From NCBI GenBank assembly GCA_031979385.1, contig DALZEF010000012.1, positions 1-64,000 of the forward strand: a DNA stretch of 64,000 nt, given 5' to 3'. This document shows, piece by piece, positions 34,082 through 42,670 of the stretch. The notes below the pieces were generated by a model. It saw only the letters and a program-made list of their open reading frames with translations, made no database searches and had not been told where the DNA came from. The stretch's first letter is position 1, and the number at the start of each line of letters is the position of its first letter. The translations under genes and the position numbers were made by a program. The DNA comes from Timonella sp031979385. Its GTDB lineage: Bacteria; Actinomycetota; Actinomycetes; Actinomycetales; Cellulomonadaceae.

Positions 34082-35449
34082 ATGTTCCGTGCGAAATCCG
34101 CGCAACCACACGGCAACCGCCGTTCGGCACTCACCAGGGCACTCGGCCTTGGGCTCGTCGCAGCAACCGTGGCCGCCTGCTCCGGTCCAGCCACCTCCAA
34201 CGAGGGCGGCTCCAACAACGAGACGCAGTCCATTGACTGGGCCTCCATCGAACCAGCAAAGGAGATCACCTGGTGGTCTAACCACCCCGGCGCATCCAAG
34301 GACATCGAGGAGGAACTCGCTGCGGCCTTCACCGCAGAGTCCGGCATCAAGGTCAACCTCGTGACCGCTGGCGCAAACTACGACGAGATCGCACAGCGAT
34401 TCCAGGCCGCAGCAGGAACCGACGCCCTCCCGGACCTAGTGATCTCCTCCGACGTCTGGTGGTTCCGCTACTTCCTCAACGGCCAGATCATGCCACTCGA
34501 CGATGTCTTCGAATACCTCGAGGCAGATGTGGACGACTTCAACGAGACCCTCTACAACGACTACCTCTACGACGGACAGCACTGGGCGGCCCCATATGCA
34601 CGTTCCACGCCGCTGTTCTACTACAACAAGGAACACTTCGAGGCTGCTGGTCTTCCCGACCGCGGCCCTGAGACCTGGGCAGAGTTCGAGGAGTGGGCGC
34701 CAAAACTCGCTGAGGTGGTACCAGCAGACGGTGCACCGCTCGGCCTCGCAACAGGAACCTCCTGGGCAGCCTGGTGGGGTTCAAACATCATGTGGACCAA
34801 TGGCGCCAACTTCTCCAAGGAATGGGACGTCACCCTCGACACGCCAGAGGCCATCGCGGCCGGAGAATGGCTCCGCGGCCTCTACCACGACAAGAAGTTC
34901 GCGTCCGTTGGAAACGACAGCCAGGCAGACTTCGCTGCGGGCTACTTCGCCACCTTCATCGGTTCGACCGGATCCCTCAAGGGCATCCTCGACGCCGCGA
35001 CCTTCGAGGTCGGCGCTGCATTCCTCCCAGAGGGCGAGGCAGGCCCAGGCGTTCCAACCGGCGGCACCGGCCTCGCGATCCCGAACGGTCGCACCCCCGA
35101 ACAGCAACTCGCCGCAGCCATGTTCCTCAAGTTCCTCACCAACACCGAGAACACCGCAAAGTTCTCCCAGGCAACCGGATACGTTCCAGTACGCACCTCC
35201 GCAGGTGAGAGCGAGACCATGAAAGCCCTCTACGAGGAGGTCCCACTGTACAAGGTCGCCATCGAGCAACTCGAGACCAAGACCCGCAACCAGGACTGGG
35301 TCCGCGTATTCGTACCAGGTGGAGACGCAATCCTCACCGAGGGAATCGAGGAGATCGTCCTCAACAACACCCCAGCAGAAGAGGCATGGAAGCAGATCAC
35401 ACCACGCCTTGAGCAGGCATTCGAAGAAAACGTGGAGCCATACCTGTGA
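34082..35449 (+). CDS. ABC importer substrate-binding lipoprotein (UgpB-like)
   Basis: A 455-residue extracellular binding protein with a lipoprotein signal: a basic N-terminus, a hydrophobic stretch, and the lipobox VAAC at about residues 30-33. The mature part has the family-1 binding fold, with aromatic-rich segments such as EITWWSNHPG and WAAPYARSTPLFYYNKEHF. The ATG at 34082 has GGAG upstream; the in-frame TTG at 34070 is part of that SD region. The operon context with GDPD favours a glycerophosphate-type ligand, but sugars are not excluded. Confidence 0.87.
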   Translation: MFRAKSAQPHGNRRSALTRALGLGLVAATVAACSGPATSNEGGSNNETQSIDWASIEPAKEITWWSNHPGASKDIEEELAAAFTAESGIKVNLVTAGANYDEIAQRFQAAAGTDALPDLVISSDVWWFRYFLNGQIMPLDDVFEYLEADVDDFNETLYNDYLYDGQHWAAPYARSTPLFYYNKEHFEAAGLPDRGPETWAEFEEWAPKLAEVVPADGAPLGLATGTSWAAWWGSNIMWTNGANFSKEWDVTLDTPEAIAAGEWLRGLYHDKKFASVGNDSQADFAAGYFATFIGSTGSLKGILDAATFEVGAAFLPEGEAGPGVPTGGTGLAIPNGRTPEQQLAAAMFLKFLTNTENTAKFSQATGYVPVRTSAGESETMKALYEEVPLYKVAIEQLETKTRNQDWVRVFVPGGDAILTEGIEEIVLNNTPAEEAWKQITPRLEQAFEENVEPYL

Positions 35450-36246
35450 TCCCACAGATCATCGCCCACCGCGGGAGCAGGTCGGTCACCCCCGAGAACA
35501 CCCTTCCCGCATTCGCAGCGGCGATCGCATCCGGCGCGAAAAGCATCGAGATGGACATCGTGCGATCACGCGAGGGGACGCCCGTGGTCATTCACGATGC
35601 AACCCTGGACGCCACCACCTCCGGTGTTGGCCAGGTTTCTGACCATACGGTTGCCGAGATCCAAACACTGGACGCAGGTTCTTGGTTCAGTCCAGCTTTC
35701 GCCGGTGCCCAGGTACCAACGTTCGCTCAGTTCGCTGCCTTCATGTCGCATCATCCCCAGGTCGAGATACTTCTCGAGTTCAAGGGAGACTGGGACATCG
35801 TGCAGACCGGGCAGGTCGTCGACATCATCGATGCCCACGACATCCGCGAGCAGACCATCCTGCAATCGTTCAACCAACTCACCATCGAGGCTCACGAGCA
35901 GGTTGCACCCGATATGCGCCGGGGCGTTCTCATCATCTCGCGAGAAGCACTCGAACGCCTGGCACCCGCTCAGGATCATTCCTCGGCTCAATCACTGGTG
36001 GGCGTTGACAAACTCATTGAGCAGTGCACCGCCCGAGACATCTACACCCTGAACCCATTCGTTGAGGATGTGTTCGAACTCCCTGGTGTGGTCGACCGAG
36101 CCCACGACGCAGGGTTGAAGGTCCAAACCTGGACCGCCAACTCTCCAGAGCAGTGGGCAAGGCTCGTGGAACTCGGAGTCGATGGCATCATCACCGATCG
36201 TCCAGACGCACTCAATGGCTGGTACGCCGGCCGCGGGTTGCTGTAA
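35446..36246 (+). CDS. Glycerophosphodiester phosphodiesterase (second copy)
   Basis: A 266-residue GDPD whose motif AHRGSRSVTPENTL is at residues 5-18 and VVIHDATLDATT follows. The GTG start overlaps the stop of the binding lipoprotein (GTGA), so it is the last gene of the importer operon and would process the imported diester in the cytoplasm. Its N-terminal 150 residues strongly resemble the first GDPD. An insertion of about 20 residues (LERLAPAQDHSSAQSL) distinguishes it. Confidence 0.92.
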   Translation: MIPQIIAHRGSRSVTPENTLPAFAAAIASGAKSIEMDIVRSREGTPVVIHDATLDATTSGVGQVSDHTVAEIQTLDAGSWFSPAFAGAQVPTFAQFAAFMSHHPQVEILLEFKGDWDIVQTGQVVDIIDAHDIREQTILQSFNQLTIEAHEQVAPDMRRGVLIISREALERLAPAQDHSSAQSLVGVDKLIEQCTARDIYTLNPFVEDVFELPGVVDRAHDAGLKVQTWTANSPEQWARLVELGVDGIITDRPDALNGWYAGRGLL

Positions 36247-36266
36247 ACATCGGTTTTCCGCTCCCG

Positions 36267-36319
36267 GGGGTGTGATGACAGGCCAAGTTAGTGTGGTCTG
36301 TCACCACACCCCTTTTTTT
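36267..36319 (+). terminator. Terminator of the importer operon
   Basis: GGGGTGTGATGACAG (36267-36281) pairs with CTGTCACCACACCCC (36298-36312), with one mismatch, and TTTTTTT follows directly. Confidence 0.85.
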
Positions 36320-36428
36320 GCGACTTTCACGCAGGCTGTGGCCCGGTTCACACCTTTGGCCCGTTTTTCTTTTCGCGCCGATATTGCGTATCCTTGATCT
36401 GTTGACCTTTAGGTCAGCGACCCAGAGT

Positions 36429-36501
36429 GGGCCTTTAGCTCAGTTGGTAGAGCATCGGACTTTTAATCCGCGGGTCGCGGGTTCGAGTCCCGCAGGGCCT
36501 A
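36429..36501 (+). tRNA. tRNA-Lys (anticodon TTT)
   Basis: A 73-base cloverleaf. The acceptor GGGCCTT pairs with AGGGCCT using two G-U pairs, the D-loop is AGCTCAGTTGGTAGAGC, the anticodon loop is CTTTTAA, and the T-loop is TTCGAGT. CCA is not fully encoded. TGACCT-TT-AGGTCA, a small palindrome, lies at 36403-36416 upstream. Confidence 0.95.
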
Positions 36502-36508
36502 CCGCACG

Positions 36509-36548
36509 AAAAGCGGGCCGGACGTCTCAAGACGTCCGGCCCGCTTTT
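36509..36548 (+). terminator. Terminator after tRNA-Lys
   Basis: A 19-base inverted repeat (36509-36527 and 36530-36548) with a two-base loop starts in AAAA and ends in TTTT, so it can act in both directions. Confidence 0.85.
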
Positions 36549-36680
36549 GCAATTTTCGGGACATCGCACGATTTGTGCGATGAAAATTCGTTCTACCGCT
36601 TGGAAAATAATCTGACGGTGGGGCGCCACCTCCCAAATCCGCGAGGCGATGATGGCACTTCCAGCACAGGTCGAGGACTT

Positions 36681-36812
36681 GCACGGTGCGTCAAGGCAGC
36701 GGTTGTGCTGGTGACCGAAGGGCTCTACGCGAAACACATCAACACACACGTTGCTGTCACCACGATCTACCCCGGCGCCCTCGCCAAGAAGATGGGAGAT
36801 CTGATCAAATAG
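36681..36812 (+). pseudogene. Remnant of a short-chain dehydrogenase
   Basis: Forty-three in-frame residues (from CVKAAVVLVTEGLY through VAVTTIYPGALAKK) resemble the segment just after the catalytic Tyr/Lys of classical SDR enzymes, where KAAV, LTEGL and V.VTTVYPG are typical. No cofactor-binding or catalytic part is recognisable upstream. It is best read as a decayed gene end. The rest of 36549-36874 has no supported content. Confidence 0.45.
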
Positions 36813-36839
36813 CCTCGTTGTACGCATCCAGCCTCGCTC

Positions 36840-36868
36840 TTGCCCGCAACAGTGGGCGGGGCTAGATT
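36840..36868 (+). promoter_or_regulatory. Leaderless promoter of the 49-residue gene
   Basis: TTGCCC (36840-36845) and TAGATT (36863-36868) are 17 bases apart, and the ATG at 36875 follows the -10 after six bases. No SD is present. Confidence 0.6.
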
Positions 36869-36874
36869 TGGTCC

Positions 36875-37024
36875 ATGGGAAACGAAGAGCTCATCACACA
36901 GTTCATTCCGGACAAGCAGTTGCTTGAGGAGGAACTCGCAGCACCCACGATCATTGTGGAGAAACCCCCTGCGTTCACGCTTCCAAAGGGTCTGCGCCTG
37001 GCATCCGAGGACGACGACGCCTAG
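36875..37024 (+). CDS. Small acidic protein, unknown function
   Basis: A 49-residue protein beginning MGNEELITQFIPDKQLL and ending in LRLASEDDDA. It is too short for routine gene calls but has a good promoter at leaderless spacing, sensible codon use and a terminator-like hairpin after its stop. Charged and polar residues dominate, without a membrane span or known motif. It may be a small regulatory protein; I do not recognise a family. Confidence 0.55.
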   Translation: MGNEELITQFIPDKQLLEEELAAPTIIVEKPPAFTLPKGLRLASEDDDA

Positions 37025-37044
37025 CCGCCCTGCCTGCCTTATTG

Positions 37045-37115
37045 ACGACGAGTCCCCAGCTTCCAGCCCTGACCCACCCTGAGGTGAGTGATGCTGGAGG
37101 CCGGGGACTCGTCGT
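37045..37115. terminator. Long hairpin with the GACGAGTCCCC repeat core
   Basis: Arms at 37045-37067 and 37093-37115 pair over about 23 bases with few mismatches. It lies between the convergent 49-residue gene and the siderophore ATPase gene. It is one member of the dispersed repeat family described in the findings. Confidence 0.65.
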
Positions 37116-37139
37116 ACATCAGGGTGGAGGTTATGCCGG

Positions 37140-37895
37140 TCAGTAGTAGACCGCGAGCGGCCCGTTGGGGCCGTCGATACAGGAGACCGGGGTATCGAAT
37201 ACCCTGCTGAGTTTCTCGGATTGGAACAGGTCGCGCGCCTTACCGCACTCAACCACCTTGCCGTTTTTGACGGCGCAGATGCGGTCGGCATACTGGCCCG
37301 CGAAGTTGATGTCGTGCAGCACGATCACAACGGTGCGACCAAGCTCGTCGGCAACACGGCGTAGATGTTGCATCATCTGCACGGAGTGGCGCATGTCGAG
37401 GTTGTTCAGCGGCTCGTCGAGCAACACATACTCGGTGTCCTGGCACAACACCATCGCCACATACGCACGCTGACGCTGCCCACCCGAGAGTTGATCCAAG
37501 TAGCGGTCCTGCAGGTCCGTGAGTTCGAAGAAGTCGATTGAACGGTCGATGATCGCCTCGTCCTCCCGGTTCAGACGTCCACCCGTGTATGGGAAGCGCC
37601 CAAACCCCACGAGTTGGCGAACCGTGAGTCGCGTGATGAAGTGGTTCTCCTGCCGCAGGATCGACACGATCTTGGCCAGATCCTTGGACTTGGTCTTCGC
37701 CACGTCGTACCCGGCGATCTCGATGGACCCCTCATCGGCACCGAGAAGGCGACCAATGATGGTGAGCACGGTAGATTTGCCCGCACCATTTGGACCGACA
37801 AGCGCCGTGACGCCACCAGCGGGGATTTCAAGCGAGATCGGGCCGATCGTGACTTCGGAACTGTAGTCCTTGCGAACGTCCTTGAGGGTAATCAC
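37140..37895 (-). CDS. Siderophore ABC importer ATPase (FecE-like)
   Basis: A 251-residue ABC ATPase. Walker A is GPNGAGKST, the signature is LSGGQRQRAYVAM, Walker B is YVLLDEPLNNLDM, and the switch histidine is in VVIVLHDINFA. It powers the two FecCD-type permeases encoded upstream, and its start overlaps the preceding permease stop by four bases. The nearest family types import catecholate or petrobactin-like siderophores, so iron supply is the likely role. Confidence 0.92.
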   Translation of the reverse strand: MITLKDVRKDYSSEVTIGPISLEIPAGGVTALVGPNGAGKSTVLTIIGRLLGADEGSIEIAGYDVAKTKSKDLAKIVSILRQENHFITRLTVRQLVGFGRFPYTGGRLNREDEAIIDRSIDFFELTDLQDRYLDQLSGGQRQRAYVAMVLCQDTEYVLLDEPLNNLDMRHSVQMMQHLRRVADELGRTVVIVLHDINFAGQYADRICAVKNGKVVECGKARDLFQSEKLSRVFDTPVSCIDGPNGPLAVYY

Positions 37896-39025
37896 AGCCT
37901 GCCCTTTCGAAGAATGAGAATGAGGAATGCGGTACCACCGACCGCCTCGATAATGATCGAGACCGCACCTTCCGCGTAAAACACGTTCTTGAGGATGAAA
38001 TAAGCACCGCTGAGAATGGCAAACCCCGTGGCAATGGCTATCGGGAACACGTACCGGTGGTCGTGAGTTCCCGCAATCTGGTAGGCGAGGGTCGCGATCA
38101 GGAATCCAAGGAACGTCATCGGCCCAATCATGGAGGTGGTGACCGCCATGAGGATTGAGACGAGGAACAGCACCTGCATCGTTTCGCGCCGGTGGTTGAT
38201 GCCAAGGTTCGTGGACAGGTCCCTACCCAGGGCGATCACGTTCAGACGACGCGATTTCCAGATCAAGGCGGCGGTTACGACGATGCACAGGGGTATTGCA
38301 ACTGGGAAGTACTCTGGCCGGGCTTTTGCAACCGAACCGAACAATCGGGCAACAAGAACATCGAACTCGCTGGGCGTGAGCAGGCGCTGCATAAATGTGG
38401 AAACTGAGCCCAGCCCACCACCGATGATGATTCCCACCAGCAGCATCACCTGAAGGTTGCCGTACTTGCCGGACAACAGCCATCCGTAGAGTGCGAGCGA
38501 GAACCCAACCATCAGTGCAATCATCATGACGAACTGTGGGAGCCCTTGAACCGCTGAAACACCAGCAATGCCCAAGAAGTAGATCGCCGAGGTCTGCACT
38601 GCAATGTACAGGGACTCGAATCCCATGATGGAGGGTGTGATGATGCGGTTGTTGGTGACCGTCTGAAAGGACACCGTGGCCACAGCCTGACAGGTGACCA
38701 CGAGAAGGATCACGACGAGTGCGGTCGTGCGCATATCGATGATGCGCCAGAACCCAGCAGTTCCAGCGGGAACGGGGATCGCCCAGGTCAGGTTCGCGAC
38801 TGCAAAGAAGGCACCCAGTACGACGAGTGCTCCGAGTGTCCAGAAATAGCGGCGCTTGGCCTTCTTGGTCAGGAAGGCACCGGACTTCCGTGCGTCCTGG
38901 CTAGGTTGCAGAGCAGCGGACGCGAATCCTGTTGTCGGTTCATCGAGGTCATGGTTGGCAAAGTGAGCCTGCGCTGCGTCCATGATCTCGTGTGCTTGCG
39001 TCGTGCGCGCCGTTGGTTCAAGCAT
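37892..39025 (-). CDS. Siderophore ABC importer permease (FecCD family, second)
   Basis: A 377-residue FecCD-type permease (about ten spans) with an N-terminal hydrophilic extension of about 65 residues before the first span. Typical segments include LVGIIIGGGLGSVSTFMQRL and IGPMTFLGFLIATLAYQIAG, the latter forming the ATPase contact. It overlaps the first permease stop by eight bases and couples to the ATPase gene at its 3' end. Confidence 0.9.
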   Translation of the reverse strand: MLEPTARTTQAHEIMDAAQAHFANHDLDEPTTGFASAALQPSQDARKSGAFLTKKAKRRYFWTLGALVVLGAFFAVANLTWAIPVPAGTAGFWRIIDMRTTALVVILLVVTCQAVATVSFQTVTNNRIITPSIMGFESLYIAVQTSAIYFLGIAGVSAVQGLPQFVMMIALMVGFSLALYGWLLSGKYGNLQVMLLVGIIIGGGLGSVSTFMQRLLTPSEFDVLVARLFGSVAKARPEYFPVAIPLCIVVTAALIWKSRRLNVIALGRDLSTNLGINHRRETMQVLFLVSILMAVTTSMIGPMTFLGFLIATLAYQIAGTHDHRYVFPIAIATGFAILSGAYFILKNVFYAEGAVSIIIEAVGGTAFLILILRKGRL

Positions 39026-40016
39026 TACGGCGGCTCCTCAACAGCAAGGTAATGAACACGACCGCACCCACCACACCAAGGATCAGTGAGACAGGTACCT
39101 CGAACGGCATGATGATCGTACGTCCGATGAGATCGCACACCGTCACTATTGCGATTCCCAGCAGACATACCCACGGGAGATTACTGCGCAGGTCATCACC
39201 GCGAATCATGGACACGACGTTGGGGACGATAAGCCCAAGAAATGGAAGATTACCCACAACAACCGTTACCACGCCAGTCGCAACTGCAATCAGTCCGGTG
39301 CCCAACAGGATGACCTGGTTGTAGTTCAGGCCCACGTTGGTAGCAATGTCCTCGCCGAGGCCTGCGACCGTAAAGCGGTCCGCTGCGATAAACACCGCCA
39401 CTGCCACAAACGCCACGATCCACAGTGCTTCGTACTGACCCCGGAGCACGGAGGTGAAACTCCCCGCGAACCAGACACCGAGGTTTTGGAGTTTGTTGGT
39501 GACCAGGGCCAAGTAGGTGCTGACGGAGCCGACGACCGCACCAATCATGATTCCCACAATCGGGACGATCAGCGAACTGGTCAGTTGCACGCGGCGCAGG
39601 AAGAGGAAGAAGATCATGGTGCCCACAAACGACGCGATGATCGCCGCAACCATCTTCGTCATGAGGCTCGCGTTCGGGACCAGAATCAGCATGAGCAGGA
39701 GACCCAAGCCCGCCCACTCGGTCGTTCCAGTGGTCGTCGGCTCCACAAAACGGTTCTGCGTGAGCAACTGCATCACCAGACCGCACATCGCCATGGCAGC
39801 GCCTGCGAGAACGAGGGCAATCGTGCGCGGAATACGGGTGATCGCAAACATCTCTAGTCCGAAATCACCGTTGAAGATGTCGTACACGCCCGTGAAAAGG
39901 GAAACGACGAGCAGTAAACCAACCGCGGCAACACCGATGAGGAGTTTCCAGTCGAAGAGCTTTTCGCGGGTACGGTTGCGCGGTTTCTGTTCGGTGGGGG
40001 TGACCGTTTGGGTCAT
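39018..40016 (-). CDS. Siderophore ABC importer permease (FecCD family, first)
   Basis: A 332-residue FecCD permease with about nine or ten spans. Family segments RIPRTIALVLAGAAMAMCGL, GVWFAGSF and LPFLGLIVPNVVSMIRGDD are present. It pairs with the next permease as a heterodimeric channel. A 120-base gap with a stable hairpin (40045-40072) separates it from the binding protein gene upstream, which would let the lipoprotein be made in excess. Confidence 0.92.
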   Translation of the reverse strand: MTQTVTPTEQKPRNRTREKLFDWKLLIGVAAVGLLLVVSLFTGVYDIFNGDFGLEMFAITRIPRTIALVLAGAAMAMCGLVMQLLTQNRFVEPTTTGTTEWAGLGLLLMLILVPNASLMTKMVAAIIASFVGTMIFFLFLRRVQLTSSLIVPIVGIMIGAVVGSVSTYLALVTNKLQNLGVWFAGSFTSVLRGQYEALWIVAFVAVAVFIAADRFTVAGLGEDIATNVGLNYNQVILLGTGLIAVATGVVTVVVGNLPFLGLIVPNVVSMIRGDDLRSNLPWVCLLGIAIVTVCDLIGRTIIMPFEVPVSLILGVVGAVVFITLLLRSRRNA

Positions 40017-40044
40017 GGTATTCCTTGGGTCTTATGACACCGGT

Positions 40045-40072
40045 GCCCCATAGGCATGATCGCCTGTGGGGC
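40045..40072 (-). terminator. Intercistronic hairpin in the siderophore operon
   Basis: GCCCCATAGGC (40045-40055) pairs with GCCTGTGGGGC (40062-40072) with one G-U pair. Without a T-run it is more likely a partial terminator or mRNA stabiliser than a full stop. Confidence 0.4.
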
Positions 40073-40136
40073 CCGGTACGGTAGTCGCCGCTAACACGTC
40101 AGTGTCGACAAGACGCTTGGCGGGACTCCTGCCGAA

Positions 40137-41129
40137 TCAGTTCTGCTCAAGCAGATCCGCAAGTGAGTTGAACAGTTCGGTGTATGTCGAGATGCCCTCG
40201 TTGAGGTAGGTGTCCTCGGGTAAGTACACGATGTTGCCGTTCTGGACTGCCGTTACGTTCTTGAGCGCTTCGGAGTTCTCAAGGATCTGGGCTGCCGGCT
40301 GGTAGTCCTCGCCGCGGTCTGCCTCGGCGAAGCCACCGTCACGGTCCATCACGATGATGAGATCTGGGTTGGACTGTGCAATGGCCTCCACGGAGATGTC
40401 GTCGCCCTGGTGGTCATCAGACCCATCCACCTCAAGTGCTGGAGTGAATCCGAAGATGTCAAACAGTGGGCCGATGGTACGGCCGGTGCTTGGAACGACG
40501 TAGCCGATGTTGCCGCCGGAGGTGATAACACCCATGACCTTCTGGTCGGGACTGTAGGCAGCCTTGACACGTTCAATCGAGGCGTCGAAATCCGCAACAA
40601 GCTGTGCAGCCTCGCTCTGCTTACCGAATACCTCACCGAGCACGGTGACCTGGCGCTTGAGTTCAGCGTCAAACGGTTGGCCCTCGCGTGGGTCTAGTTC
40701 AAGCACGACTGCATCTGGAGCAGCTTTCACAAGATCATCATGGAACTGCGCGAAACGCTGGCCATTGACGATGACCTGTGGAGCCGCTGCAACGATGGCT
40801 TCGAAGTTTGGCTCACCGTGGTTACCCAAGTCAGCGATGGCGTCGTTGTCCTTGTAGCTCACGTCGCTGTGCATGAGAGCACGAGCACCTGCAGTCAGCT
40901 CAACGCCCCAAGAGTCGAGTACCTCAAAGGTGCGGTTGTCGGTTGCTGCAACCGACGTGAGGGGCAAGTTGATGGTGTGCTCACCGTTGTTATCCTCGAC
41001 AACCACCGAGGTTGGGGTGGTGGCGTCTGCCTCTGGTTGGTTCTCCTCTGCGTTCGCTCCGCAAGCGGAAAGCGCGAATGCAGCGACGACTCCAAGCACG
41101 AGGCTGCGAGTACGGAAGTTTGCCTTCAA
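40137..41129 (-). CDS. Siderophore-binding lipoprotein (FatB/YclQ/CeuE-like)
   Basis: A 330-residue periplasmic-binding-fold lipoprotein (PF01497). The signal peptide ends at the lipobox LSAC near residues 19-22. An acidic linker follows, then the two lobes with conserved segments LGNHGEPNFEAIVAAAPQVI and YVVPSTGRTIGPLFDIFG. The start is TTG with AAGG upstream. It is the first gene of the importer operon and decides the ligand, probably a siderophore. Confidence 0.9.
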   Translation of the reverse strand: MKANFRTRSLVLGVVAAFALSACGANAEENQPEADATTPTSVVVEDNNGEHTINLPLTSVAATDNRTFEVLDSWGVELTAGARALMHSDVSYKDNDAIADLGNHGEPNFEAIVAAAPQVIVNGQRFAQFHDDLVKAAPDAVVLELDPREGQPFDAELKRQVTVLGEVFGKQSEAAQLVADFDASIERVKAAYSPDQKVMGVITSGGNIGYVVPSTGRTIGPLFDIFGFTPALEVDGSDDHQGDDISVEAIAQSNPDLIIVMDRDGGFAEADRGEDYQPAAQILENSEALKNVTAVQNGNIVYLPEDTYLNEGISTYTELFNSLADLLEQN

Positions 41130-41172
41130 GACCTTGTCCCTTCACATATGTTTCTTCTCAGAGCAGCCTCAC

Positions 41173-41191
41173 TTAGGTCCTACTAAGAAAG
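41173..41191. promoter_or_regulatory. Candidate DtxR/IdeR-type operator
   Basis: On the minus strand, CTTTCTTAGTAGGACCTAA matches the 19-base DtxR/IdeR consensus at about 11 positions, including ACCTAA at one end. It lies 44-62 bases upstream of the siderophore operon. The match is weak on the left half. Confidence 0.3.
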
Positions 41192-41414
41192 GCCCGCCTA
41201 ACCGTTGAAACCCTATCCTGATCCAATTACGAAACAACAGTGTCACTTAAACTATTTTTATGACAGACGCCTTTGTCTCTACTGTGCCCCGCCTATGAAT
41301 CCCGCGATAGCAAGGGATATCAGAGGGGATTTTCTGACATGTGAGGTGTCCCACTATCTCGCATTCTTGACGTTCTGGTGATAACTGCCCATGAGCATGG
41401 AGTCGCGAATCGAT

Positions 41415-42086
41415 TCAGCGCTGACTCTTTCTAGCGATGTGAGCATCCTGGCGTGCGCGTCTAGCAACTACAGCCAACCAACGGTTTCGGATTTCCGGGG
41501 TAGACGAACGCACCGGCGTGAACACGGTTGAACCCCGTGGTTTGATCCCCGCATACCGCAGCACCGCACGGTTGAGAGAGCTCAGCATAGCGTTGCGGTA
41601 CCACAGCGAATTCCACCAGGTGGGAGAGTCCATCGTCGCGAACACTCGTGATGTTTTCCCTTGCCAAAGCCCCTGTGGGATCTTTTGATCGTACGCATGC
41701 GCCACCCCGGACAAAAACACCGAGTCGATGAAAGCCTTCATAACCGCAGGGTAGGTCCCCCACCACTGCGGGAAGAACCACACAAGATGGTCGGCGCTCT
41801 CCATGGTTTCGAGCCAAACTCGAACTTTCGGGTCGAGATGATCGCGCCCGGTTTTGGCCTGAAGTTGCTCACGCGTCGGATGCATATGCGCGGGCACGCG
41901 AGCCTCGGCGAGATCAATCACCGAGAGCATGACATCGCCAGGCGACTCGTCTTGAAATTCAGCCACATACCGCTCCGCAAGGGCATGGCTCAATGAACCG
42001 GGAATCGGATGCCCAACAATAACGACAACCCGCGTGGAACGCGTCGATTCCAGTGGTTCGTTTCCAGCGAAAACAGCAGTCTTCAC
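41415..42086 (-). CDS. NAD(P)H:quinone oxidoreductase, flavodoxin fold
   Basis: A 223-residue flavoprotein of the Flavodoxin_2 family (PF02525, MdaB/KefF type), which makes two-electron reductions of quinones. The FMN/FAD phosphate loop is VVVIVGHPIPGSLSHALAE, and the substrate segment is HLVWFFPQWWGTYPAVMKAF. The gene starts one base after the MarR gene stop, so the pair is an operon. Control by that MarR protein in response to electrophiles or quinones is likely. Confidence 0.88.
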   Translation of the reverse strand: MKTAVFAGNEPLESTRSTRVVVIVGHPIPGSLSHALAERYVAEFQDESPGDVMLSVIDLAEARVPAHMHPTREQLQAKTGRDHLDPKVRVWLETMESADHLVWFFPQWWGTYPAVMKAFIDSVFLSGVAHAYDQKIPQGLWQGKTSRVFATMDSPTWWNSLWYRNAMLSSLNRAVLRYAGIKPRGSTVFTPVRSSTPEIRNRWLAVVARRARQDAHIARKSQR

Positions 42087-42087
42087 C

Positions 42088-42543
42088 TCAGTTGTTTCCT
42101 TCCTCTAGTACAGAAATCAATGCTTCGAGTTGACCTGCGAGCGCATCGGCATCGAATGGCAGTCCAGAACGCTCAAGTTTGGTGCGCAAGAGCGCTTCGA
42201 GTTGTGGGCCAGCCTGAGCGAGGATTTGCCGCGTCTTGTCGGTCAGCGTCACGGTCAGGCTTCGTTTGGAGTGCTCGGCGGGAACCGCAAGAAGGTATCC
42301 GGAGTCCTGGAGACCGGGTAGACGTTTGGACACGGCGGCTTTTGAGATGTTGAGGCAGGCAGCGAGTGTGGTGAGATCCGTGGGCTCTCGCTCTGACAGG
42401 ACGGCAAGCAGCACATACTGGTGGTAGGTCATTGCGAAGTGCTTGCGAAGATACTCATCGGCGTGGGTTTCTAAGAGCATCGCTGCATGGGTTGTGAGTT
42501 CCGCGATCTTCGCGGCGGCTTTCGTGTTCGATTCTTCACTCAT
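42088..42543 (-). CDS. MarR-family regulator
   Basis: A 151-residue winged-helix repressor. The recognition helix is in LAACLNISKAAVSKRLPGLQDSG, and the wing follows in KRSLTVTLTDKTRQ. It is encoded one base before the flavin oxidoreductase gene. Overlapping inverted repeats just upstream of its own start are likely its operator, giving autoregulation. Confidence 0.9.
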   Translation of the reverse strand: MSEESNTKAAAKIAELTTHAAMLLETHADEYLRKHFAMTYHQYVLLAVLSEREPTDLTTLAACLNISKAAVSKRLPGLQDSGYLLAVPAEHSKRSLTVTLTDKTRQILAQAGPQLEALLRTKLERSGLPFDADALAGQLEALISVLEEGNN

Positions 42544-42551
42544 GCCAAACA

Positions 42552-42591
42552 GTCAACCAGTTAACAATCGCGATTGTCAACGGGTTGACAA
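42552..42591. promoter_or_regulatory. Likely MarR operator
   Basis: TTGTCAA-CGGG-TTGACAA (42574-42591) is a perfect inverted repeat. An overlapping near-palindrome, TTAACAATCGCGATTGTCAA, lies at 42561-42580, and a GTCAACC half-site at 42552. All lie directly before the MarR gene start at 42543. Confidence 0.6.
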
Positions 42592-42670
42592 TTCTTGGCA
42601 CCACTCCTATCGCCCCATCCCTGAGCACCGCGTCCTCATTGTGAGACGATAGGGCTCGACATACGTCACT

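Noticed and set aside
36291..36812. Frame spanning tRNA-Lys
   Set aside because: Its first two thirds read through a tRNA and a terminator. Only the last 43 residues resemble a protein, kept as an SDR remnant.
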